Shown one piece after another: positions 33,968-41,348 of a DNA stretch of 64,000 nucleotides; the first letter of the stretch is position 1, and every line of letters begins with the position of its first letter. The stretch lies in contig JAZTWH010000026.1 of the NCBI GenBank assembly GCA_045635765.1, positions 20,191-84,190 of the forward strand, given 5' to 3'. Source of the stretch: RGIG995 sp045635765 (GTDB lineage Bacteria; Bacillota; Clostridia; Oscillospirales; UBA644). Position numbers and translations under genes: made by a program. The notes beneath the pieces were generated by a model, which ran no database searches, was not told the DNA's origin, and saw nothing but the letters and a program-made list of their open reading frames with translations.

Positions 33968-34573
33968 ATGTCAAAACGAGACGAAAAACGGGCGGAGATC
34001 CTGGAATTTGTTACGAACAAGGTGACGGAAGAGGGATATGTTCCTTCGGTCCGGGAGATCTGCAAGGCCGTAGGCCTTTCTTCTCCGGCGACGGTTCATT
34101 ACCATTTGAACCAGTTGTGTGAGGAGGGGTTGATCTCAAAGGAGCCCAACAAGAAACGAGTGATTCGTCTGACAAACCAACAGACGGGAGGTTCTTTCGT
34201 GAAAATTCCCGTGGTGGGACGGGTGACCGCCGGGCTCCCCATCCTTGCCCAGGAGGATATCGAGGATTATATTCAGGTCCCCGCGGAGCAGATTCGGGGC
34301 CGGGAAACCTTTGCCCTTACAGTTCGGGGGGACAGTATGATCAAGGCCGGCATTTTGGACGGAGATATCATTATTGTCCTTCGTACCCCGGTGGCGGAGG
34401 ACGGTCAGATCGTCGTCGCGTTGCTGGGAGATGAGGCCACCGTCAAGCGGTTTTACCGGGACGGACGCCGGATCCGCCTCCAGCCGGAGAACGACGCCTA
34501 CGCACCCATCTATGCCGATGAGGTTCAGATCTTGGGAAAGGTCATTGCCCTCCACCGATACGAAATTTCATAA
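33968..34573 (+). CDS. lexA: LexA repressor
   Basis: SOS repressor of 201 residues. The N-terminal winged helix (about 1-65) includes GYVPSVREICKAVGLSSPATVHYHL. The self-cleavage site is the Ala-Gly in GRVTAGLPILA, and the Ser-Lys pair lies in VRGDSMIKAGI and EATVKRFYRDG, so RecA-stimulated autoproteolysis should work. ATG with AAGGAG upstream. A hairpin terminator follows immediately. Confidence 0.97.
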   Translation: MSKRDEKRAEILEFVTNKVTEEGYVPSVREICKAVGLSSPATVHYHLNQLCEEGLISKEPNKKRVIRLTNQQTGGSFVKIPVVGRVTAGLPILAQEDIEDYIQVPAEQIRGRETFALTVRGDSMIKAGILDGDIIIVLRTPVAEDGQIVVALLGDEATVKRFYRDGRRIRLQPENDAYAPIYADEVQILGKVIALHRYEIS

Positions 34574-34580
34574 ATTCAGC

Positions 34581-34619
34581 ATTTCCTCCGAACAACCTAT
34601 GTTTCGGAGGAAATTTTTA
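34581..34619 (+). terminator. terminator after lexA
   Basis: ATTTCCTCCGAA / TTCGGAGGAAAT stem with a CAACCTATG-type loop, followed by TTTTTAT. Confidence 0.88.
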
Positions 34620-34705
34620 TGCGAAATTCTTCCGTTCTGCATGCGAGTGCGTGCGTTTTTTGATTATAATATAAGGGAATTCGTAATTATTTTACAAAAT
34701 ACCCC

Positions 34706-34734
34706 TTTACTTCCCTCGAAAACTATGCTATAAT
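34706..34734 (+). promoter_or_regulatory. sigma-A promoter of the hydrogenase operon
   Basis: TTTACT (34706-34711), 17-base spacer ending TGC, TATAAT (34729-34734); about 64 bases of leader before the first ATG. No second promoter is obvious within the cluster up to 43.1 kb. Confidence 0.75.
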
Positions 34735-34804
34735 AAATCGTAGTATTCTGTCCTTGGAGACAGTCTGCTATCAGCAAAAACAAACCAAGAGAGGAAGTAA
34801 CATT

Positions 34805-35305
34805 ATGGGTAAGTCCAAAATCTCGAAGGCACCCTTCAAGGGAACGCCCGAACAGGAACGGGAATTGCGTGATATTATCGCATCCCTGAAAGATCAGCCC
34901 GGTGCCTTGATGCCTGTTATGCAAAAGGCCCAGGACATTTACGGCTATCTCCCCATCGAAGTCCAGACCATTATTGCGGAAGGGTTGAACATCCCCGTAG
35001 AGGAAGTTTACGGCGTTGCCACCTTCTACGCGCAGTTCGCCCTCAATCCCAAAGGAAAATACGTGATCGGCGTTTGCCTCGGCACCGCCTGCTACGTTAA
35101 GGATTCTCAGGCCATCTTCGATAAATGTTGCGAAGTCCTGAAAATTAAGAGTGGAGAAATTACCGACGACGGTCTGTTTTCCCTGGAAGCCACCCGTTGC
35201 ATCGGTTGCTGCGGTCTTGCTCCCGTTATGACCGTCGGTGACGACGTTTACGGAAAGATTACCGCCGCCGACGTCCCCGGCATTTTGGCAAAATATACGA
35301 ACTGA
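34805..35305 (+). CDS. hydC: NADH-dependent [FeFe] hydrogenase, NuoE-type subunit
   Basis: A 166-residue thioredoxin-like [2Fe-2S] protein. The four cysteines lie in CLGTACYVKDS and ATRCIGCCGLAP, the NuoE/HydC/HndA spacing. It passes electrons between the flavin subunit and other clusters in trimeric or tetrameric hydrogenases. ATG preceded by GAGGAAG. It is first in the cluster, separated from hydB and hydA by six accessory genes. Confidence 0.93.
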   Translation: MGKSKISKAPFKGTPEQERELRDIIASLKDQPGALMPVMQKAQDIYGYLPIEVQTIIAEGLNIPVEEVYGVATFYAQFALNPKGKYVIGVCLGTACYVKDSQAIFDKCCEVLKIKSGEITDDGLFSLEATRCIGCCGLAPVMTVGDDVYGKITAADVPGILAKYTN

Positions 35306-35353
35306 TTCACCGGATTCGGTCGTGGACCGAACCCGGAGTGGAGGAATCAACCC

Positions 35354-35710
35354 ATGAAAATCAGCACCATTGCCGATCTTCTTGAAGCAGAGGTCCTTTG
35401 CGGGGAAGATCTTTTGGAAAATGAAGTCCACTCGGCTTGCGGGTCGGATATGATGAGCGACGTTCTTGCCTTCGTCAAGGATCAGGCCGTTCTTCTGACC
35501 GGGCTTGTGAATCTCCAGGTCGTCCGTACCGCCGAAATGATGGATATGCGTTGCATCGTCTTTGTCCGTGGCAAAAAGCCGCCTCAGGAAGTGATCGAAG
35601 CCGCCGTGGAAGCAGGAATCGTCATTCTTGCTACGACCGAACGGATGTATCCTGCCTGCGGCAAGCTGTATGCCACCGGCCTTGTAGGCGGGAGCGTGTC
35701 TGCATCATGA
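35354..35710 (+). CDS. DRTGG-domain protein (hydrogenase cluster)
   Basis: A 118-residue protein resembling the DRTGG domain: ISTIADLLEAEVLCGEDLLENEV at the N-terminus, SDVLAFVKDQAVLLTGLVN, and RCIVFVRGKKPP. Such small proteins sit beside [FeFe] hydrogenase genes in Clostridia; their biochemical role is unknown to me. DRTGG domains also occur next to CBS domains in nucleotide-sensing proteins, so ligand sensing is plausible. It ends with an ATGA overlap to the next gene. Confidence 0.75.
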   Translation: MKISTIADLLEAEVLCGEDLLENEVHSACGSDMMSDVLAFVKDQAVLLTGLVNLQVVRTAEMMDMRCIVFVRGKKPPQEVIEAAVEAGIVILATTERMYPACGKLYATGLVGGSVSAS

Positions 35711-36144
35711 GTGAGCCTGTGAAATTTCATTTCAACGTGGAGGGAGATAATTTTTCATCCGCCGGAGAAGCTTCCGTAAAGGTGAAAAAGATGCTCCGTC
35801 AACTGTCTATGGACCCCGAAACCATCCGCCGTGTTTCCATCGCCATGTACGAAGGCGAGATCAACATGGTCATTCATGCCAATGGCGGAACCGCCGACGT
35901 GATTCTGTATCCCGACCGGATTCGGATCGTTCTGGCGGACACCGGCCCCGGAATCAAGGATGTCTCCCTGGCCATGCAGGAGGGATATTCTACGGCGAAG
36001 GATAACGTCCGCGCCTTGGGATTCGGTGCCGGAATGGGGTTGCCGAACATGAAGCGTTATACCGACCGGATGGAGATTGAATCTGAGGTCGGAAAGGGAA
36101 CCACCGTGACGATGGAAGTTTTTCTTCCCGGGGCAACTGCCTGA
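35707..36144 (+). CDS. GHKL ATPase, anti-sigma-factor/serine kinase type
   Basis: 145 residues with a single HATPase_c fold: an N-box (YEGEINMVIHANGG), G1 ADTGPGI and G2 GFGAGMGLPNMKRYTD. It has no dimerisation or sensor domain, like the RsbW/SpoIIAB serine kinases. It could bind a sigma factor or phosphorylate a partner in the cluster. It is translationally coupled to the DRTGG gene (ATGA) and followed by the HydS-like gene. Confidence 0.85.
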   Translation: MSEPVKFHFNVEGDNFSSAGEASVKVKKMLRQLSMDPETIRRVSIAMYEGEINMVIHANGGTADVILYPDRIRIVLADTGPGIKDVSLAMQEGYSTAKDNVRALGFGAGMGLPNMKRYTDRMEIESEVGKGTTVTMEVFLPGATA

Positions 36145-36178
36145 CGGTCCGGCCCTTTGCTGAAAGGAGGTTTTCCGT

Positions 36179-37483
36179 ATGTCGAATTTACATTCCGTCT
36201 CCCTTCTGAGAGACCGTTGTAAAGGATGTACCGCTTGTCTGAAGCGGTGCCCCACGGAAGCGATCCGGATTCGGGACGGCCATGCCGTGATTCGCTCCGA
36301 GCGCTGCATCGACTGCGGCGAATGTATCCGAGTTTGCCCTCATAAGGCAAAAAAGGCTACTTACGACGACTTTTCTGTCCTCGACCGCTTCCGTTGGAAG
36401 ATCGCCCTGCCTGCCCCCGCCCTGTACGGACAGTTTGAAAACCTCGAAGACGTGGATTTCGTTCTGACCGGCCTTTTGGGGTGCGGCTTCGACGATGTTT
36501 ACGAGGTGGCCCGGGCTGCAGAACTGATCTCCGAGTATACTCGTTGTTATCTGCGGCGGACCGATATTCCCAAGCCGGTGATCTCTTCCGCCTGTCCCGC
36601 CATCGTGCGGATGATCTCTGCCCGCTTTCCGTCCCTGTGTAAGCACGTGTTGCCGATGCTCCCCCCGGTGGAGATGGCGGCCCGCCTTGCCCGGGAAGAG
36701 GCGAAAAAGAACCACCCAGAGCTATCTGACGGCGACATCGGCGTATTCTTCATTTCTCCCTGTCCCGCAAAGGTCAGCTACATGAAGAATCCTATCGGAA
36801 TTGAGAAAAGTGCCATCGACGGGACCCTGTCCATGAGCGACGTCTACTTTCGCCTTGTCCCGGTGATGAACAAGATCACCACGCCCATTTCCTTGTCCAA
36901 GACCGGGCTGATCGGGATCAGCTGGGCCGGGTCCGGAGGAGAAGCCTCCGCCCTGTTTAACGACAAGTATCTTGCGGCGGACGGCATGGAAAACGTCATC
37001 AAGGTTTTGGACGAGATCGACAACGGCAATATTTCCGGGTTGGAATTCGTGGAGCTGAACGCCTGCAGCGGAGGCTGTGTCGGCGGTGCTCTCACGGTTG
37101 TGAACCCTTATATCTCAAAGGCACGGCTTCAGTCCCTTCGTCGGTACTTGCCCGTGTCTCAGAATCGGATCGGGTCGGCGTTGAAGCCGGATTCTACGGA
37201 AATCCCCTCCGATTATCTTTGGAACGTACCATTAAAATATACGCCTATTTTGCAGTTGGATGAGGATATTTCCGCCGCCATGCGGAAAATGTCGGAAATT
37301 CAGCGGCTTCGGGGCCAGTTCCCGGACCTGGACTGCGGTGCTTGTGGCGCTCCCACCTGTCTTGCCCTTGCGGAGGACGTGGCGTGCGGCGAGGCCCACG
37401 AAAACGACTGCATTATGAAGTGGAAGGACGTGCTTTTGGGGAAACATTCTCCGGAAGACCCGTCGGGAGAGGAGCCGAAATGA
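36179..37483 (+). CDS. HydS-like [FeFe] hydrogenase paralogue with C-terminal 4Fe-4S domain
   Basis: 434 residues. Two N-terminal 4Fe-4S clusters (CKGCTACLKRCP, CIDCGECIRVCP), an H-cluster-type domain at about 75-340, and a C-terminal four-cysteine Fes domain (DCGACGAPTC). The H-cluster motifs are altered: SSACP instead of TSC(C/S)P, ISPCPAKVSYMKNP instead of MPCTAKKFE, and NACSGGCVGGALTV instead of MACPGGCVNGGG. Cluster cysteines of motifs 2 and 3 remain, but the first cysteine of motif 1 is Ala, as I recall for putative sensory hydrogenases. This suggests a sensor or slow enzyme, not the catalytic subunit. Preceded by AAAGGAGG. Confidence 0.82.
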   Translation: MSNLHSVSLLRDRCKGCTACLKRCPTEAIRIRDGHAVIRSERCIDCGECIRVCPHKAKKATYDDFSVLDRFRWKIALPAPALYGQFENLEDVDFVLTGLLGCGFDDVYEVARAAELISEYTRCYLRRTDIPKPVISSACPAIVRMISARFPSLCKHVLPMLPPVEMAARLAREEAKKNHPELSDGDIGVFFISPCPAKVSYMKNPIGIEKSAIDGTLSMSDVYFRLVPVMNKITTPISLSKTGLIGISWAGSGGEASALFNDKYLAADGMENVIKVLDEIDNGNISGLEFVELNACSGGCVGGALTVVNPYISKARLQSLRRYLPVSQNRIGSALKPDSTEIPSDYLWNVPLKYTPILQLDEDISAAMRKMSEIQRLRGQFPDLDCGACGAPTCLALAEDVACGEAHENDCIMKWKDVLLGKHSPEDPSGEEPK

Positions 37484-37812
37484 CCGCAAAGGAATTGAGG
37501 ACGTCCCTGAATCTCCAAGTCCTGTCGGAGCCCGAGCCGGACCGGCCGGTCACCGGCGGTTATGCAGGAGACCTTCTCAGTTGGGTCATGGGACGAGCCC
37601 GGTGCGGAGATGCCTGGGTCACCATAATGACCAACTCCAACGTCATCGCCGTAGCGGCTTTGGCGGATGTTTCCTGCGTGATCGTGGCGGAGGATTCCGC
37701 CGTGGATTCCAATTTCGTGGAACTGGCGGCAGAGAAGGGGATCAACCTTTATCACAGTCTCACCAATACCTTCGACCTGTGCCGCGGCATCGGTTCTCTG
37801 TTGGGCGTATGA
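37480..37812 (+). CDS. second DRTGG-domain protein
   Basis: A 110-residue protein of the same type as the one at 35354, but divergent: KELRTSLNLQVLSEPEPDRPVTGGYAGDLLSWVMG, TIMTNSNVIAVAALADVSC and AAEKGINLYHS. Overlaps the HydS-like stop and the PHP start by ATGA on each side, so all three are translationally coupled. Function unknown; a heteromeric partner of the first DRTGG protein is possible. Confidence 0.75.
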   Translation: MTAKELRTSLNLQVLSEPEPDRPVTGGYAGDLLSWVMGRARCGDAWVTIMTNSNVIAVAALADVSCVIVAEDSAVDSNFVELAAEKGINLYHSLTNTFDLCRGIGSLLGV

Positions 37813-38534
37813 GCCGGTACTATTACGATCTGCATATTCACTCCTGCCTTTCTCCCTGTGCGGAGGATGACATGACCCCTGCCAACATCGCCGGCATGGC
37901 CTCCCTGAAAGGGTTGACCCTTTTGGCCTTGACCGACCACAATTCCTGCCGGAACTGTCCTGCCTTTTTCGAGGCCTGCAACGCCTTTGGAATCGTGCCG
38001 GTCCCCGGGATGGAACTGACAACGGCGGAGGATATTCATCTGGTGGTTTTATTCCCTACCCTGGAGCAGGCCATGGCCTTTGATGCACAGATCCATCCTC
38101 GGATCGTCCCCGTCAAAAACCGGCCTGAGATTTTCGGAAATCAATGGGTGGTGGACCGGAACGACAATCTGCTTGAAACGGAGGAGACGTTGTTGATCAA
38201 CGCCACCGACCTGGACGTGGATTCTGCCATACGGCTGGTCGATTCCTTCGGGGGAGCCCTGTATCCCGCCCACATTGACCGACCGTCCAACGGCATGATT
38301 TCCGTCTTGGGCTCCGTTCCCAAGGAGTACGGATTTTCCTGTGTGGAGTTTAACGACGTGACACAGCGAGAACGGATCCTTGCAGAGCAGGGATTGAATT
38401 GCATTACCCTGTGCTCCTCCGATGCCCACGATCTGGGCAGTATCCATGAGGCGGAGCATTTTATCGATCTGGAGGATGAGCCCTATTCTTCCGACCTGGT
38501 TCGCCAGCGGTTGATAGAGTCCTTGAAACGATGA
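37809..38534 (+). CDS. PHP-domain phosphoesterase
   Basis: 241 residues with the full set of PHP metal ligands: DLHIHSCLSPCAEDD, ALTDHNSC, PGMELTTAEDIHLVVLF, PAHIDRPSNG and SSDAHDLGSI. PHP proteins hydrolyse phosphate esters (nucleotides, histidinol phosphate, cyclic or oligo-nucleotides) using two or three metal ions. Its place between DRTGG and GHKL genes suggests it may make or destroy a signal molecule or act on a phosphoprotein; that is inference. Confidence 0.9.
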   Translation: MSRYYYDLHIHSCLSPCAEDDMTPANIAGMASLKGLTLLALTDHNSCRNCPAFFEACNAFGIVPVPGMELTTAEDIHLVVLFPTLEQAMAFDAQIHPRIVPVKNRPEIFGNQWVVDRNDNLLETEETLLINATDLDVDSAIRLVDSFGGALYPAHIDRPSNGMISVLGSVPKEYGFSCVEFNDVTQRERILAEQGLNCITLCSSDAHDLGSIHEAEHFIDLEDEPYSSDLVRQRLIESLKR

Positions 38535-39094
38535 AGGAATTATCCCTGAACATTCTTGACATAGCCCAAAACTCGGTTTCTGCCGGTGCGAAAAACATTC
38601 TCATCTCCCTGGAAGAGGATGATGCCGGGATTCTGACCCTGATCGTCACCGATGACGGCAAGGGGATGGAGCCTGAATTGGTCCGCACCGTCACGGATCC
38701 CTTCTGTACCACCCGGACCACCCGGAACGTGGGCATGGGGATTCCCTTGCTCAAGCTTGCCAGTGAACAGACGGGAGGCACTCTGTCCGTCCGTTCGGTT
38801 CCCAGAACGGCGGATCCCGTTCATTGCGGGACGACCCTTCAAGCCACCTTTGACACTGCCAGCATCGACTTCACCCCCCTGGGGAACGTGGTGGATACCA
38901 TGGTGGTGCTGATTCAAGGTCATCCGGAGATCGATTACTGCTTTACACATTCTTCCCCCTACGGTTCGGTCCGCCTGGATACCAAGGAGATCCGAAGCGT
39001 ATTGGGCGATGAAATATCCCTCGGGGAGTTCGAGGTCCTGGAATGGATCCGAGGCTCTTTGGAGGAACAATACCAAGCGTTTAATAAAAAATGA
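38531..39094 (+). CDS. GHKL ATPase domain protein (second)
   Basis: 187 residues. The N-terminal 110 form a HATPase_c domain: N-box LNILDIAQNSVSAGA, G1 VTDDGKGM, and GMGIPLLKLASEQTGG. The C-terminal 75 residues are not part of that fold and hold no His-phosphorylation site I can see. It resembles orphan sensor-kinase ATPase domains found next to [FeFe] hydrogenases. ATGA overlap with the PHP gene. Confidence 0.85.
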   Translation: MKELSLNILDIAQNSVSAGAKNILISLEEDDAGILTLIVTDDGKGMEPELVRTVTDPFCTTRTTRNVGMGIPLLKLASEQTGGTLSVRSVPRTADPVHCGTTLQATFDTASIDFTPLGNVVDTMVVLIQGHPEIDYCFTHSSPYGSVRLDTKEIRSVLGDEISLGEFEVLEWIRGSLEEQYQAFNKK

Positions 39095-39120
39095 ATCATA
39101 AAAATGGAGGCGTAACATTC

Positions 39121-39495
39121 ATGAAAACTCTCGCGGAACTTGAAGCCATCAGAGAACGGATGAGAGGAAAAGTCGCGGTTCGCGAAGCCAGCGACAATGC
39201 CACCCGTATCGTTGTCGGTATGGCCACCTGCGGCATTGCTGCCGGTGCCCGTCCTGTCCTCAACACCATCGCTGAGGAAGTTTCAAAACAGGGCTTGTCC
39301 GAAACTGTCACCGTCACTCAGACCGGCTGCATCGGCCTTTGCCAGTATGAGCCCATCGTCGAAGTGTACCAGCAGGGCAAGGACAAGGTCACTTATGTCA
39401 AGATGGATTCCGATAAGGCCAAAAAGGTTATCGAACAGCACATCAAGGGCGGTAATGTCGTGGCCGATTATACCATTGCAAACAATGCGAAATAA
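39121..39495 (+). CDS. thioredoxin-like [2Fe-2S] ferredoxin (HndB type)
   Basis: 124 residues with the cysteine pairs GMATCGIAAGARP and TQTGCIGLCQYEP, giving a [2Fe-2S] thioredoxin-like fold similar to HndB of tetrameric NADP/NAD-linked hydrogenases. It probably carries electrons within the complex. Codon use changes here to CGT/GGT/GCT-rich, as in hydB and hydA, suggesting high expression. Strong GGAGG upstream. Confidence 0.9.
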   Translation: MKTLAELEAIRERMRGKVAVREASDNATRIVVGMATCGIAAGARPVLNTIAEEVSKQGLSETVTVTQTGCIGLCQYEPIVEVYQQGKDKVTYVKMDSDKAKKVIEQHIKGGNVVADYTIANNAK

Positions 39496-39510
39496 GGAGG
39501 AAGGAAATCA

Positions 39511-41334
39511 ATGATTCGCTCTCACGTTTTGATTTGCGGCGGCACCGGTTGTACATCCTCCGGCAGTGCGAAGCTGCACACCAAACTCGAAGAAGAAATT
39601 AAGGCAAAGGGCTTGGAAGACGAAGTAAAAGTCGTTCAGACCGGTTGTTTCGGTCTTTGTGCTCTTGGTCCCATTATGATCGTCTATCCCGACGGTACCT
39701 TCTACAGCATGGTGAAGGAAGAGGATCTCCCCGAGATCGTAGAGGAACACCTGCTGAAGGGGCGTCCCGTAGACCGCTTGGTTTATAAGGATAAGGCCGA
39801 AGAAACCTCGCAAAATGAAGAGGAAACCTATTCTCTGAACGATACCGCTTTCTACAAGAAGCAGATGCGTGTAGCACTGCGTAACTGCGGTGTCATTGAC
39901 CCCGAAATTATTGACGAATACATCGCCATGGACGGTTACAAGGCTCTGGGGAAGGTTTTGACCGAAATGACCCCCGAGGACGTCATTCAGACCATGTTGG
40001 ATTCCGGCCTTCGGGGCCGCGGCGGCGCCGGCTTCCCCACCGGGATGAAGTGGAAATTTGCCCGCGCTTCCCAGTCCGATAAAAAATACGTCTGCTGTAA
40101 CGCCGACGAAGGGGACCCCGGTGCATTCATGGACCGTTCCGTTCTGGAAGGTGACCCCCATTCCGTCATCGAGGCTATGGCCATTGCCGCTTATGCCATC
40201 GGTGCAGATCAGGGTTACGTGTACATCCGTGCGGAATACCCCATTGCCGTAAAGCGTCTTTCCATTGCCATTCAGCAGGCTCGCGAATACGGTCTGTTGG
40301 GCGAAGATATTTTCGGTACGGGCTTTAACTTCAACCTGGACATCCGTCTGGGTGCAGGTGCCTTCGTCTGCGGTGAAGAAACCGCGTTGATGACCTCCAT
40401 CGAAGGCCGTCGCGGAGAACCCCGTCCCCGTCCTCCCTTCCCCGCCGTCAAGGGTCTGTTTGCCCAGCCCACCGTGCTGAATAACGTAGAAACCTACGCC
40501 AACATTCCTCAGATCATTCTGAAGGGCGTGGATTGGTTCCGTTCCATCGGTACCGAAAAGAGCAAGGGTACGAAGGTATTCGCTCTGGGAGGTAAGATTA
40601 CCAACACCGGTCTGGTTGAAGTTCCCATGGGTACTCCCCTGCGGACCATCATTGAAGAGATCGGCGGCGGTATCCCCAACGGCAAGAAGTTCAAGGCGGC
40701 CCAGACCGGCGGTCCTTCCGGCGGCTGTATCCCCGCAGAACATCTGGACGTTCCCATCGATTACGATAACCTGCTCGCCATCGGCTCCATGATGGGCTCC
40801 GGCGGACTTATCGTTATGGACGAAGATAACTGTATGGTCGACATCGCCAAATTCTTCCTGGAATTTACCGTAGATGAATCCTGCGGGAAATGTACTCCCT
40901 GCCGTATCGGTACCCGTCGTCTGCTGGAAATGCTGACCAAGATCACCGACGGCAAGGCTACTCTGGAAGATCTGGACAAGATGGAAGAGCTGTGCCATTA
41001 CATTAAAGAAAACTCCCTGTGCGGTCTGGGTCAGACGGCTCCCAACCCCGTTCTGTCTACCCTGAAGTTCTTCCGGGATGAATACGTGGCTCACATCGTG
41101 GATAAGACCTGTCCTGCGGGCGTTTGCAAGAACCTTCTCAAGTACAGCGTCATCTCCGATAAGTGCTTCGGCTGCGGTATGTGTATGCGTGCTTGCCCTG
41201 CCAACGCCATCTACGTCACCGATTACACGGCTCCCGGCAAGAAGAAGCCTGCCGTTGCCATCGATACCGACAAGTGTGTTAAGTGCGGTGCTTGTATCGG
41301 TACTTGTAAGTTCAGCGCCATCATTAAGAAATAA
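39511..41334 (+). CDS. hydB: [FeFe] hydrogenase NuoF-type flavin subunit
   Basis: 607 residues. N-terminal thioredoxin-like [2Fe-2S] part (about 1-90: GGTGCTSSGS, QTGCFGLC), then the NADH/FMN-binding part (RGRGGAGFPTGMKW, CNADEGDPGAFMDR), an SLBB domain, the NuoF 4Fe-4S block ESCGKCTPCRIGTRR, and two C-terminal 4Fe-4S clusters (DKCFGCGMCMRACP, DKCVKCGACIGTC). This is the flavin subunit architecture of NAD(H)-dependent, often electron-bifurcating hydrogenases. GGAGG precedes the ATG. Confidence 0.96.
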   Translation: MIRSHVLICGGTGCTSSGSAKLHTKLEEEIKAKGLEDEVKVVQTGCFGLCALGPIMIVYPDGTFYSMVKEEDLPEIVEEHLLKGRPVDRLVYKDKAEETSQNEEETYSLNDTAFYKKQMRVALRNCGVIDPEIIDEYIAMDGYKALGKVLTEMTPEDVIQTMLDSGLRGRGGAGFPTGMKWKFARASQSDKKYVCCNADEGDPGAFMDRSVLEGDPHSVIEAMAIAAYAIGADQGYVYIRAEYPIAVKRLSIAIQQAREYGLLGEDIFGTGFNFNLDIRLGAGAFVCGEETALMTSIEGRRGEPRPRPPFPAVKGLFAQPTVLNNVETYANIPQIILKGVDWFRSIGTEKSKGTKVFALGGKITNTGLVEVPMGTPLRTIIEEIGGGIPNGKKFKAAQTGGPSGGCIPAEHLDVPIDYDNLLAIGSMMGSGGLIVMDEDNCMVDIAKFFLEFTVDESCGKCTPCRIGTRRLLEMLTKITDGKATLEDLDKMEELCHYIKENSLCGLGQTAPNPVLSTLKFFRDEYVAHIVDKTCPAGVCKNLLKYSVISDKCFGCGMCMRACPANAIYVTDYTAPGKKKPAVAIDTDKCVKCGACIGTCKFSAIIKK

Positions 41335-41348
41335 GGAGGATTGTGGAA

